A DNA stretch of 18,304 nt from JBEKVE01 sp049514335 (GCA_049514335.1 JBEKVE010000100.1:1-18304), one strand, 5' to 3'; shown: positions 1 to 7,126, counted from the first letter of the stretch. Numbers and translations: made by a program. The notes: generated by a model from the letters alone, not told the origin.

Positions 1-20
1 GGGTCGTCAGCTGGCCAAAA

Positions 21-30
21 GTCACGTGAC
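21..30. promoter_or_regulatory. Perfect 10-bp palindrome GTCACGTGAC
   Basis: GTCACGTGAC is a perfect inverted repeat with a CACGTG core. It could be a dimeric regulator site belonging to a gene left of the window. No promoter elements or neighbouring gene could be tied to it, and a 10-bp palindrome can occur by chance. Confidence 0.2.
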
Positions 31-63
31 CGCTCGACCTCGGCTGGGTAACCAGCTACGGGT

Positions 64-95
64 GGGTCTCGCCTGGTCTGGCGGCCCAGAGACCC
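64..95 (+). terminator. Stem-loop, possible terminator of an upstream gene
   Basis: GGGTCTC (64-70) pairs perfectly with GAGACCC (89-95) across an 18-nt loop. No T-run follows, so this would be a U-less actinobacterial-type terminator or simply a hairpin. It lies in the gene-free left edge, consistent with the end of a transcript entering from outside the window. Confidence 0.25.
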
Positions 96-179
96 GGCCA
101 GCCTGGACACGCAGAACCGGGCAATCCTGAGCAGGAGGTGCGAACTATCTTCGATCGGGTTTCGATTCGGAGGCATGAC

Positions 180-238
180 ATGCCAGGCTCATCTACGTGG
201 CGAACACGTCACTTGACGGTTACAACGAGGACCTGCAT
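180..238 (+). pseudogene. Relic 5' end of a dihydrofolate reductase family (RibD C-terminal domain) gene
   Basis: Read from 182, the frame encodes ARLIYVANTSLDGYNEDLH. This closely resembles the conserved N-terminus of DHFR-family/RibD C-terminal-domain proteins, which begin with a start methionine, a short beta strand (LIY..N.SLDGY) and an acidic pair. An ATG sits at 180-182 behind a good ribosome binding site, GGAGG at 169-173. However, the ATG and the GCC codon at 182-184 share one G, so the start is out of frame by a single base (ATGGCC reduced to ATGCC). Similarity stops after about 19 codons. No other frame between 240 and 500 continues the family. The expected active product would be a ~180-residue NADPH-dependent reductase, so nearly all of it is missing. 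What I see is the motif, the RBS and the frame break; that it is a relic is inference. Confidence 0.6.
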
Positions 239-500
239 TCGGGTGTTGGCGATCGGGACCGAGGGGATCGGTCCGGCCATGCCGTGGCTATCAAAACCGG
301 CCCTCAGGGTGGGTAAGCCTGGTGTCGCCAGAGCGATATAGAGCGGGAGGTCGAGCGGTCACGCCTTTGGTCGAGCACCGCTCGCAAAAGACAGCACCGA
401 GGGCTCGATCGGCGGTCGCTGCTTCGGGCGTCCCACGATGGGCGCGTCCTGATGGACGAAACTCCTGGTCAAGGGGTACGGCAGGGGATGATGCGCAGCT
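239..500. other. Gene-free stretch
   Basis: No frame here gives a convincing protein. The open frames are short, arginine/proline-rich and lack ribosome binding sites. No tRNA-like fold, repeat or recognisable element was seen. The stretch separates the DHFR relic from the promoter of the large secreted protein. Confidence 0.5.
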
Positions 501-532
501 GTAACGCCGCAGTAACGCCCCTTGTCTATAAA
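501..532 (+). promoter_or_regulatory. Promoter with 11-bp-spaced direct repeat GTAACGCC and -10 TATAAA
   Basis: GTAACGCC occurs at 501-508 and again at 512-519, exactly 11 bp apart, one helical turn. A -10-like TATAAA follows at 527-532, and no good -35 hexamer is present. Direct repeats of this period in place of a -35 box are typical of OmpR/PhoB-family response-regulator sites; that assignment is inference. Transcription would begin near 539, which fits translation from 585 and argues against a start at 522. Confidence 0.4.
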
Positions 533-584
533 GGGTCCAGGACGTGGCCGTGTGATCGGCCTCGGCGTGAGAGGGGCTCGGTCA

Positions 585-3404
585 ATGGGCATTCAGCGGG
601 GGAAGCGTCCGATTGAGGGATCATCTGTGCGCACGCCACTTCCTGGGGCAGCCCGGCGGCGTGCCAGCCGCCTGATCCGAGCGGGCCTCATCGTCGGCGT
701 CGTGAGCGCCTCGCTGTCGGTTGTGGCCATCCAGGCAGCCGAGGCGGCCAACGACACGGTGACGACCTGCGCGAGCAGCGGTCCGGGCTCCCTCCCGGCC
801 GTGGTGGGAGCGGCCGCACCCGGGGACACCATCGACTTCACGGTGTCGTGCCCGCCTGGTTCACCGATCACCTTGACGTCGAGTATCACGCTCGCCAGTG
901 ATGTCACCATCGCCGGGCCCGGTGCGAGCCTCGTGGCGGTGAACGGGAACAACGCCGTCCAGTTGTTCGTGGTCAATCCTGGCGTCACCGCCGTCATTTC
1001 GGGGTTGACCATGGAGGGCGGGGCCGGCTACTCAGGGCTCGCTGTTGACAACGCGGGCACCCTGACGGTGAGCAACTCCACCTTCACGGCCAACGGCGGT
1101 GGTGGCAACGGGACCCTCTACAACAGCGGCTCCTTGACCCTCACCAACTCGAGCTTGATCAACAACGTCCCCGACCAGAACACCGGCGACTATGCCGGAA
1201 TCTGGAACGACGGCGGAAACGCCACGGTGTCCGACACCACCTTCTCCGGAAACTACTCATACTCGGGGGCAGGTGGGATCATCAACGAGGCCGGTGGCAC
1301 GGTGGTCGTCTCCGGATCGACGTTCAGCGGGAACTCGACCGGCTTTTCCGCCGGCGCCGTGACGAACGGCTGGGCCGGAAATGGCGGGACGATGACGATC
1401 ACCGATTCGACCTTCACCGACAACTCGGGCAATCAGGGCGCCATCGCGGTGGGCAGCGGGACCGTCAACATCGCCGGCTCGACTTTCACGGGAAACGACG
1501 GACACGGGGGTGCCATCGACGTCGCTGACGCCGCCACCAGCTGCGGTGCATGTGGCCCCTCGGGCACCGTCCACGTCACCGGCTCGACGTTCACGGGGAA
1601 CTCTGGAACCAACACCAACGGCGGAGCCATCGCCAACGGCAGCGCCGGCGGCTCGGGGATCGTCACCGTCTCCAACTCCACCTTCACCGGCAACTCTGTA
1701 TATTCCGGGCAGTCGGGTGGGGCCCTCGCCAACATGGGTGGCACCATGACCGTGACCAACTCCAGCCTGTCAGGCAACACCGCCCCGGGCGGTCAGGGCG
1801 ACAACATCTACAACGCCGCCGCGCTCAACCTTGGCGCCACCATCGTGACCAATCCAGCCTCCTCCGGGGACTGTGCTTTGGGCAGCTACACCGACCTCGG
1901 CTACAACATCGCCGATGACGCGTCCTGCGGGTTCACCGCCACCGGCAGCGTCAACAGTTCTGGAACCCTCGACACCTACCTCGGCGCTCTTGCTGACAAC
2001 GGCGGTCCGACGCAGACCATGGCCCTCGAGCCCGGCAGCCCCGCCATCGACGCGGTGGCCGATCCCTCGCTGTGCCCGGCCACCGACCAGCGCGGCTATC
2101 GGCGACAGGTGCCCTGTGACATCGGTGCCTACGACACCGACGCCGACCCGGCCACGCCCACCACGCCCACCATCTCCAACCTGCCCGCCTCGGGCACCTA
2201 CGGGGGCGGCTTCACGGCCGTGGTCTCGACCAATGGCGACGGGACCACATCGATCACCTCGTCCACCCCCTCGGTGTGCACGGTGTCGGGCTTCAGCGTG
2301 TCATACATCGCGGTGGGGACGTGCACCGTGACCCCCCACGTCACAGCCGGCACCGTCTACCGCGCCGCCAGTGGTAGCCCCGTGAGCGTCGCCGTCGGCC
2401 CGCCCGCACCGACCACGCCCGCCATAGTCCTCACCGGGTCGGCGCTTCCGTCCTCCCCCGGCCCGGTCACCTATACCGTGACCGTCACCGGGAGCGGGGC
2501 CACCCCGACCGGGTCGGTCGCCGTCTCCGACAACCTGGGCGGGAGCTGCTCCATCCCCATCCTGAGCGCCGGGTCGGGGAGCTGCGCAATCGACGAAACC
2601 GCCTCTTTGAGCCCCTATACCGTCACCGCCAGCTACTCCGGGGACGGCAACTACTCCTCGGGCACCACCTCCCTCACCGTCATCGCCAACACCTGCGAGG
2701 CTGACGCCACATGCAACGCCACCGTGAGCAGCGCCAGCCAGGCGGTGGAGGTGACCGCCACCGCCGGCACCACCACGGCCGCGGTGGTGATCACGGTGGC
2801 ACCGGCGGTCCTCAATTGCGGCTCAGGCTCCACCTCCGTGGCACCGGTGTCCACCCTCACCGATTCCCACCTCCCGACCGGTTCGGACCTGACAGTGGTC
2901 GACACGGTGGCCCATCTGCCCAGCGTCAAGGGGGTCGCGATCTGCTACCAGCCGATCACGGTGCCGCCCACAGCGCCGGGATTCCTGCGCAAGTGCCACG
3001 GGGCACACTTCGTCGCTCCGTGCTACAAGTCCCTGGCCGAAGTGGGCGGGAGCGTGGTGGCCACACTGGAGGTGCCGTCGGGGGACCCACGCTTCCACGT
3101 CGGGGCGGCGACGCCTTCGGTGACCAGTTACAGCCCTGCCTCGGCCAAGCCGGGCCACAAGCTCACAATCAAGGGCGAGAACCTCTCAGAGATCACGGGG
3201 GTGACCATCGACAAGGTGCCGGCCATCATCACCAAGACCGCACCCACCTCGGTGACCGTGACCGTGCCCGCCGGCGCCAAGAGCGGGGTCGTCGTGGTGT
3301 CCAGCGCGGCCGGGGTGGCGGTGGGGCCACCGGTGACCGTCTCGGCAGCACGAATCCGCCTGCTCATCTCGAAACCGAGGCGATACGAGCACCGCAGACG
3401 CTGA
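585..3404 (+). CDS. Secreted parallel beta-helix protein with choice-of-anchor Q, Ig-like and TIG domains
   Basis: Predicted exported protein of 939 residues. Residues 1-55 form a long signal peptide: a basic stretch (RRRASRLIR), a hydrophobic core and a probable cleavage after AEA. Residues ~60-430 hold about nine rungs of an STFTGN(S/N)G-type repeat, expected to fold as a right-handed parallel beta-helix. The next part (LADNGGPTQT, PGSPAID, CDIGAYD) matches the choice-of-anchor Q region that often follows such helices. Two Ig-like segments come next, the second (TPTGSVAVSDN, ASYSGDGNYS) of the bacterial Ig_3_5 type. A TIG/IPT domain (SPASAKPGHKLTIKGENL) lies near the C-terminus, which ends in a basic tail. 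No LPXTG signal or C-terminal membrane segment is present, so anchoring is unclear. The start at 585 has GAGAGGGG at 569-576. GTG at 627 (GAGGGA at 615-620) is an alternative. Role unknown; surface adhesion or polysaccharide binding is plausible. Confidence 0.85.
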   Translation: MGIQRGKRPIEGSSVRTPLPGAARRRASRLIRAGLIVGVVSASLSVVAIQAAEAANDTVTTCASSGPGSLPAVVGAAAPGDTIDFTVSCPPGSPITLTSSITLASDVTIAGPGASLVAVNGNNAVQLFVVNPGVTAVISGLTMEGGAGYSGLAVDNAGTLTVSNSTFTANGGGGNGTLYNSGSLTLTNSSLINNVPDQNTGDYAGIWNDGGNATVSDTTFSGNYSYSGAGGIINEAGGTVVVSGSTFSGNSTGFSAGAVTNGWAGNGGTMTITDSTFTDNSGNQGAIAVGSGTVNIAGSTFTGNDGHGGAIDVADAATSCGACGPSGTVHVTGSTFTGNSGTNTNGGAIANGSAGGSGIVTVSNSTFTGNSVYSGQSGGALANMGGTMTVTNSSLSGNTAPGGQGDNIYNAAALNLGATIVTNPASSGDCALGSYTDLGYNIADDASCGFTATGSVNSSGTLDTYLGALADNGGPTQTMALEPGSPAIDAVADPSLCPATDQRGYRRQVPCDIGAYDTDADPATPTTPTISNLPASGTYGGGFTAVVSTNGDGTTSITSSTPSVCTVSGFSVSYIAVGTCTVTPHVTAGTVYRAASGSPVSVAVGPPAPTTPAIVLTGSALPSSPGPVTYTVTVTGSGATPTGSVAVSDNLGGSCSIPILSAGSGSCAIDETASLSPYTVTASYSGDGNYSSGTTSLTVIANTCEADATCNATVSSASQAVEVTATAGTTTAAVVITVAPAVLNCGSGSTSVAPVSTLTDSHLPTGSDLTVVDTVAHLPSVKGVAICYQPITVPPTAPGFLRKCHGAHFVAPCYKSLAEVGGSVVATLEVPSGDPRFHVGAATPSVTSYSPASAKPGHKLTIKGENLSEITGVTIDKVPAIITKTAPTSVTVTVPAGAKSGVVVVSSAAGVAVGPPVTVSAARIRLLISKPRRYEHRRR
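1060..1790 (+). repeat. Coding repeats for beta-helix rungs (STFTGN type)
   Basis: About nine degenerate in-frame units encode (S/T)(T/S)(F/L)(T/S/I)(G/D/A/N)N followed by a glycine-rich loop of variable length. Examples are STFTANGGG, TTFSGNYS, STFSGNST, STFTDNSG, STFTGNDG and STFTGNSG. The variation in unit length and sequence marks them as structural rungs of the protein rather than a DNA-level tandem array. Confidence 0.75.
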
Positions 3405-3443
3405 CACTGACGACCCGGACAGAGGGATGCCAGTCCCGAACGG

Positions 3444-3469
3444 CCCGTCGGTTGGCCTTGGCCGACGGG
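3444..3469 (+). terminator. Strong hairpin downstream of the beta-helix gene
   Basis: CCCGTCGG (3444-3451) pairs perfectly with CCGACGGG (3462-3469) over a 10-nt loop, and two G-T wobbles can extend the stem inward. It begins 40 nt after the stop codon. There is no T-run, as is common for GC-rich actinobacterial terminators. Confidence 0.5.
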
Positions 3470-3635
3470 ACCGGCACGTACAGCATTCGGGGCCCCCGGT
3501 GACCCCCGATCCAGACCCCGGTTGCACGAAGCGTGGGCCGGTGTACCTGCCGCTACCCCGAGTCAGCACTCATAGGCACTATCGGACGGTCGAGACTCGG
3601 CCAGGAAATGATGCGCGCTTTGGATAGCCGGTGAA

Positions 3636-3659
3636 GGCGAGGGGGAAGATCGCCTCGCC
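3636..3659 (-). terminator. Hairpin downstream of the methyltransferase
   Basis: GGCGAGG (3636-3642) and CCTCGCC (3653-3659) form a 7-bp stem with a 10-nt loop. On the minus strand it begins 11 nt past the methyltransferase stop. With the 3444-3469 hairpin it would insulate the two convergent genes. No T-run. Confidence 0.4.
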
Positions 3660-3670
3660 GAGCCGAAACA

Positions 3671-4513
3671 CTAGGTACGCGCTGTGACCATCCATGCATT
3701 TGCCTCAAGCTGCACACCGACATCGGGCTCATAGCAATCCGTGAGGGCCCCGCGGACGGCGTCGACCACCGCTTCACGAGCGGCTGTCCCCGCCAGGCCG
3801 ACCAGACCCCGGGCCATCCCCATTCCGAGCAGGAACTCCATCGCCTGGTCGACGGTGCCGCCCCCGCCGATGAGGATGGTCGGTGCGAGCGGCTCCAACG
3901 CCACCTCGGTGAATCCCGCCGCCTCGAGGATCCCTGTCACCTCGTCCTGGTCCATGAGCGCGAACATCCCGGGGCCCCTTGAGAGGCCGCCGAATTCGGG
4001 GACCTCGACGTGCTTCGCCACCTCGCTGGCGATGACAGTGAGCCATGAGTTGGCGCGGAGGCCCTGCCAACTGACGAACGCGAGCCTGCCCCCGGGAGCG
4101 AGCGAGCGTCGCACGTTCGAGAATGCCCTCGCGGGGTCATCGAAGAACATGACCCCGAACTGGCTGACCACGAGGTCGAACGAGTCCGGAGCGAACGCGT
4201 GGGTCTGAGCATCAGCGACCACGAACTCGACGTTGTCGATCTGCGCGTTGCGCGCCCGCTCGGATGTGACCTCGGTCAATGGCACGGAGATGTCGACGCC
4301 AATCACCGAGTCGGCGATGCGAGCTGCCGCGAGGGTGAGGGCACCGCACCCGCAGCCCACATCGAGCACGGAGCGATGCGGTGTCAGCCGGACCTGCGCG
4401 AGCAGCGCGTCGGTAAACGGCTCCAGCTGGCCGTCATATCGGTCGGCGTGGGCGACGTAATGCACCGACTCCCCCCCGTTCCAGGCTTCAGTCTGCTTCT
4501 TGTTCGGTGCCAC
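3671..4513 (-). CDS. Class I SAM-dependent methyltransferase
   Basis: Predicted cytosolic enzyme of 280 residues transferring a methyl group from S-adenosylmethionine to an unknown substrate. The Rossmann-fold motifs are complete: motif I VLDVGCGCGALTL (residues 49-61), the acidic end of strand 2 in VIGVDIS (70-76), a VADAQ segment (99-103), motif II FDLVVSQFGVMFF (112-124), and LAPGGRLAFVSW (138-149). The EAWNG near the N-terminus is typical of UbiE/ubiquinone-biosynthesis-like methyltransferases of this size. I chose GTG at 4513 because GAGGA sits 6 nt upstream. ATG at 4549, in frame, lacks a good RBS, and the longer open frame reaching to 4687 adds only arginine/proline-rich sequence. It stands alone: the next minus-strand gene ends 350 nt upstream. 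The substrate cannot be told from the context. Confidence 0.85.
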   Translation of the reverse strand: MAPNKKQTEAWNGGESVHYVAHADRYDGQLEPFTDALLAQVRLTPHRSVLDVGCGCGALTLAAARIADSVIGVDISVPLTEVTSERARNAQIDNVEFVVADAQTHAFAPDSFDLVVSQFGVMFFDDPARAFSNVRRSLAPGGRLAFVSWQGLRANSWLTVIASEVAKHVEVPEFGGLSRGPGMFALMDQDEVTGILEAAGFTEVALEPLAPTILIGGGGTVDQAMEFLLGMGMARGLVGLAGTAAREAVVDAVRGALTDCYEPDVGVQLEANAWMVTART

Positions 4514-4549
4514 GTTGGGTCCTCGGGGCGGGTGCGTCGTGACCGTCAT

Positions 4550-4863
4550 CCTGACACGCCGGTCGGAGCGAAGCGGCTTGGACCGCCGTGCCGCTCCGGG
4601 CGCCGCTTGCCGCCCACTGTCTCGTAGCTGTCGTTTCTGGTCGGGGTCATGCGCATGGTCGGGACGGCTGGGCACGCGGGCTGGCACCAGCGATCGGTTG
4701 AATCGGGTGCCAGCATCTGCTGCCTGGCGGCGTTCGCGGTCGGCTCTTCACCTATGAATCGGGGCCGCCAGGCGGCGGCCTCCGGGCGTGACCCGCAGCG
4801 GGCGGCCGGGGATGCGCCGACCTCGGTGGGCAGCCCACGCGCACGTGACGAATGGTGCGATCG
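4550..4863. other. Gene-free spacer with several stem-loops
   Basis: No plausible gene is present. Besides the 4761-4782 hairpin, a 9-bp perfect inverted repeat pairs GCTGGCACC (4680-4688) with GGTGCCAGC (4706-4714) over a 17-nt spacer. A small hairpin pairs GTGGG (4826-4830) with CCCAC (4834-4838). The spacer must hold the methyltransferase promoter, but no clear -10/-35 pair was seen. Confidence 0.45.
4761..4782 (-). terminator. Hairpin downstream of the APH-fold kinase
   Basis: GGCCGCC (4763-4769) pairs with GGCGGCC (4774-4780) across a 4-nt loop. A G-T and a G-C pair extend it to nine pairs. It lies about 80 nt beyond the kinase stop on the minus strand and is the most stable hairpin in this spacer. 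No T-run. Confidence 0.4.
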
Positions 4864-5814
4864 TCAGACCCGATCAGGACCGTGCAAAACCGCAGTAATC
4901 GCTTCGACACGGCCACGGTGGGCACGGTAACGGGTGATTGCCTGGCGCGCCGTCATGCGCTCGTGCGCGACCGCCCACAGGGTGAGGGTCAGCGGCCGGG
5001 CGACCATGACCGCCGGCAGCCGGGCGCGTTCCTCCTCTGCTAGCGGGACCGAGCGCACATAGCGGTCCAATGTTCGGGGAGCGCCAGTGGGACCGGCCAC
5101 GTACAGCAAGCACGCCAGCGGCCAGATCCTCGGACCGCGCCCAACACCGATCCAGTCGATGATCACGGGAGCTTGGTCGCCCCGCGGGACTGCGTTCGGG
5201 GGTGTGAGATCGGCGTGGATCAGCGCCTCGGGCAGTCCGGCGCAGTCGTCGGCCTCGGCCAGGGTGTCGACAAGCTCGGCGACCGAAGGTCCCACCTCGC
5301 CGCCGAGGGAGAGTGCCTGGTCGATCTGGCGCGCCGGAGTCGGGCCGAGCCGGTGCCAGCCACCGCCTGCGGGCAAGTTCTCCGCAGATCGGGTGGCGAG
5401 TCGGCTGAGAAGCCCCGCGCACCAGGCCAGGATGAAACCTGGACGGGGAGCCGGCGACGGCTCGACGTACTCGGTGACGAGCACGTGCCGGTCGCCTCCG
5501 AGCGCAAGCACCGGATCGGCCCTCGGGCAGCGCTCGGCGGGGAACCGCGTGCCAGCCAGCTTCTGCAGAACGTGCGCGGCGGCGTCCACGGTTGCGCGCG
5601 CAACGCCTGGACCGAACACGCGCGCGACGAGGTCAGATCCGTTGGGTCCGTCATCGGTGCAGCGCAGACGGTAGACGTCGACGTCCAATTCGCTGTGTAA
5701 CGACAGGGGCTGGCCGACTGACTCGGCGACCGAACTCACCACCGTCACAGCATCCTCGATCACGGGATGAATTCGCACGGCACCAGGCTGACACGGCGGG
5801 TGAAGGCACCGCAA
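4864..5814 (-). CDS. Aminoglycoside phosphotransferase-fold (APH family) kinase
   Basis: Predicted small-molecule kinase of up to 316 residues. The catalytic Brenner motif HADLTPPN is intact (His200, Asp202, Asn207, counted from 5814), followed by the metal-binding aspartate in VIIDWIG (Asp220). The N-lobe shows DLVARVF (61-67), where an arginine takes the place often filled by the ATP-contacting lysine, and a hinge-like LVTEYVEP (112-119). Family members phosphorylate aminoglycosides, choline, homoserine, macrolides or other hydroxyl compounds. Nothing here identifies the substrate, so resistance should not be assumed. The start is uncertain: neither 5814 nor the in-frame GTG at 5778 has a convincing RBS, and the first 12 residues look unconserved. 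The gene lies on the same strand as the broken ArsR-type regulator, 89 nt from that gene's stop, so co-transcription is possible. Confidence 0.75.
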   Translation of the reverse strand: MRCLHPPCQPGAVRIHPVIEDAVTVVSSVAESVGQPLSLHSELDVDVYRLRCTDDGPNGSDLVARVFGPGVARATVDAAAHVLQKLAGTRFPAERCPRADPVLALGGDRHVLVTEYVEPSPAPRPGFILAWCAGLLSRLATRSAENLPAGGGWHRLGPTPARQIDQALSLGGEVGPSVAELVDTLAEADDCAGLPEALIHADLTPPNAVPRGDQAPVIIDWIGVGRGPRIWPLACLLYVAGPTGAPRTLDRYVRSVPLAEEERARLPAVMVARPLTLTLWAVAHERMTARQAITRYRAHRGRVEAITAVLHGPDRV

Positions 5815-5903
5815 CGATGACTCGGTGTCGTGCCAGTAGGGGTTTTTCAGTGTCTGCCCGACCGGCTGGCTGCGGCTCCAGAAGGCGGTGACGGCGCCAC
5901 CGT

Positions 5904-6350
5904 CTACGAGGAGAAGAGGGTGCGCAGCTCGTCCGCCAGCCCGCCGGTGGCACTGCGGTCCACGGAGATCTCCAAGCGGGTTCCCTGGCGCTTGGCGGCG
6001 ATCAGGCCCGCCTCGCGCAGGTGCTTCACGTGGGCACTCACCGTTGGCTGGGCCAACGAGAAGGCGCGGGCGATGTCCCCCACCGATGTCGGACCAGCGG
6101 CGAGATAGTCGAGGATCGCCAGGCGTGTCGGATCAGCGACGGCACGGAGCCGCTGGGCTACGTGCTCGGTCCTGGCGCGCGCCGTGAGGTCGTCCCGGCC
6201 CAGGCCGAAGCCGATCAGGATGCCGCCGGGCAGATCGAGATAGAGGCCCTTGCCGAAGAGGGCGCACGGCACCAGCACGAGCGGGGTCCCCGCGTCGTGG
6301 CGTTCGACGATGTCGGCTCGACGGCCGGGAGCCCCTCGGCACGCCACCAC
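5904..6350 (-). pseudogene. C-terminal half of a frameshifted ArsR-type regulator (wHTH domain)
   Basis: This frame carries a clear ArsR-like winged helix-turn-helix: RLRAVADPTRLAILDYLA, then a recognition region ending LAQPTVSAHVKHLREAGLI, then a wing with RQGTRLEISV. Ahead of it, VLVPCALFGKGLYLDLPGG continues the effector-like domain of the preceding frame. The first residues of the open frame, before about 6314, do not belong to the family and have no RBS, so this is not an independent gene. It must join the upstream part at about 6312-6317. Whether any intact regulator is made is doubtful unless the frameshift is a sequence error. An ArsR-type regulator of this kind would bind DNA as a dimer and probably control its own or the divergent promoter. 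No metal-binding cysteines are evident. Confidence 0.75.
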
Positions 6351-6793
6351 GGCTCGAGCCCCGACGCCAGGTCGGCGAGCAGCTCGAAGTATTGGCCACG
6401 ACGTACCTCCGAGTTGCGCAGCGCGTCCACCCGGGCGTAGATCGCAGCCCGCGCCTCGGGTGTCTCCGAGCGGAGGGGGAGATCGGGCGGAAGCGTGGCA
6501 AGGGCTGCCTCGACCGCGGTGCGGACGGCGGGGAAGTCGGTGACTTCCAGGGCACCACCGTGGTGGGCGAGCACGTCGAACTCGACGAAGCAGTCGAGGC
6601 CGTCGTCCCAGAACGAGACGACCCGGTCACGCAGTCCGGGATTGCTCTCGTACAGGGGCCCGAGTACCGGGTGGGTGGTGCGAAGCTCCGCCGACCGAGC
6701 TCCGTGGATGGCCCACGTCAGTTCGAAGGCCAGGGAAGGGCCCAGGACCGAGACGGTCCCGGGCGGCGCCATAACGCTGTCAGCAACTTGCAT
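6215..6793 (-). pseudogene. N-terminal half of the same frameshifted ArsR-type regulator (DUF5937-like domain)
   Basis: From ATG at 6793 the protein begins MQVADSVMAPPGTVSVLGPS and continues as a DUF5937-like domain, which I recall as the N-terminal partner of ArsR wHTH domains in actinobacteria. The sequence is family-like to GLPAVE (about 6317). It then degenerates into serine/arginine-rich residues and ends at 6215. Joining it to the wHTH frame needs one extra base: reading GAGCC as GAGGCC restores VEADIVERHD and gives a protein of about 296 residues, a normal size. The 6793 start is supported by a near-consensus promoter whose -10 ends 9 nt upstream, implying a leaderless mRNA. The longer open frame back to 7162 is arginine/glycine-rich and lies antisense to a better candidate gene. 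Confidence 0.75.
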
Positions 6794-6802
6794 AGGTAAC
6801 AG

Positions 6803-6831
6803 ACTATATCCGAATTTAGTTGTTTTGTCTA
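6803..6831 (-). promoter_or_regulatory. Near-consensus promoter of the ArsR-type gene
   Basis: On the minus strand TAGACA (6826-6831) and TATAGT (6803-6808) are each one base from the -35 and -10 consensus, with a 17-bp spacer. Only 9 nt separate the -10 box from the ATG at 6793, so the mRNA should start at or next to the start codon. The region is AT-rich against a GC-rich background. A near-direct repeat, GACTATATCCG (6802-6812) and GTCTATACCCG (6827-6837), 25 bp apart, could be a regulator site. Confidence 0.6.
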
Positions 6832-6848
6832 TACCCGTCCGGTACGAT
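6820..6848 (+). promoter_or_regulatory. Divergent promoter for the small plus-strand gene
   Basis: TTGTTT (6820-6825), a 17-bp spacer and TACGAT (6843-6848) form a plausible plus-strand promoter overlapping the ArsR promoter. The -35 match is weak (TTG only). Transcription would start about at the ATG of 6855. Overlap of the two promoters would let one bound regulator affect both directions. Confidence 0.35.
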
Positions 6849-6854
6849 GTTCGC

Positions 6855-6917
6855 ATGACAGGTGCGCAGAGCTCGATGACAGGAAGGAAGCGCCTCCGGG
6901 GGCGGGGTGCGCCATGA
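6855..6917 (+). CDS. Possible 20-residue leader peptide
   Basis: ATG at 6855 opens a 20-codon frame ending in a TGA (6915-6917) that overlaps the ATG of the next gene (6914-6916) in an ATGA arrangement. It begins where the 6820-6848 promoter would start transcription, so leaderless translation followed by re-initiation at 6914 is possible. The peptide is basic (MTGAQSSMTGRKRLRGRGAP) and unrecognised. Its existence is inference from spacing alone. Confidence 0.2.
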   Translation: MTGAQSSMTGRKRLRGRGAP

Positions 6918-7126
6918 ACCCCGGTGCCGGCCTCCCCTCCGCCCGGGCACGGCAGGCCGACCTCCGGTCGCTGTCGGGCGCTCGCCCGATGCGGGCGCCA
7001 CGGCGTAGGCGCACCACCGGGGTCGTCTCCCGCCGTCTCGGCCTCGCCCTGGTCCACGTGGGTTGGCGCCTGCTCGGACCCGACGAGCTGGCCGAACGCG
7101 TCCTGATCTCCTCTCCCGGCCGCTGA
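6914..7126 (+). CDS. Small basic protein of unknown function
   Basis: A 70-residue frame of unrecognised family. About 90% of third codon positions are G or C, as in real genes of this genome, whereas the opposite frame here gives low-complexity protein. Residues 26-35 are very basic (MRAPRRRRTT). After it comes a probable amphipathic helix (SRRLGLALVHVGWRLLGPDE), which could lie along a membrane or bind a partner. A weak GGGGCGGGG stretch precedes the start, and re-initiation from the overlapping 20-codon frame is an alternative. It diverges from the ArsR-type regulator and shares its intergenic promoter region, the usual place for that regulator's target. No transmembrane segment or signal peptide is evident. 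Confidence 0.45.
   Translation: MNPGAGLPSARARQADLRSLSGARPMRAPRRRRTTGVVSRRLGLALVHVGWRLLGPDELAERVLISSPGR

Noticed and set aside
522..584. TTG start at 522 for the beta-helix protein
   Set aside because: It has no RBS and lies at or before the -10 box TATAAA (527-532). The extra residues are arginine/glycine-rich and would precede an already long signal peptide.
1060..1790. Repeats considered as a CRISPR array or DNA tandem repeat
   Set aside because: They are in-frame, degenerate and of variable length, encoding beta-helix rungs; no constant repeat/spacer pattern exists.
4864..5814. Calling the APH-fold protein an antibiotic resistance enzyme
   Set aside because: The catalytic motifs only identify the kinase fold; substrate cannot be read from the sequence or neighbours.
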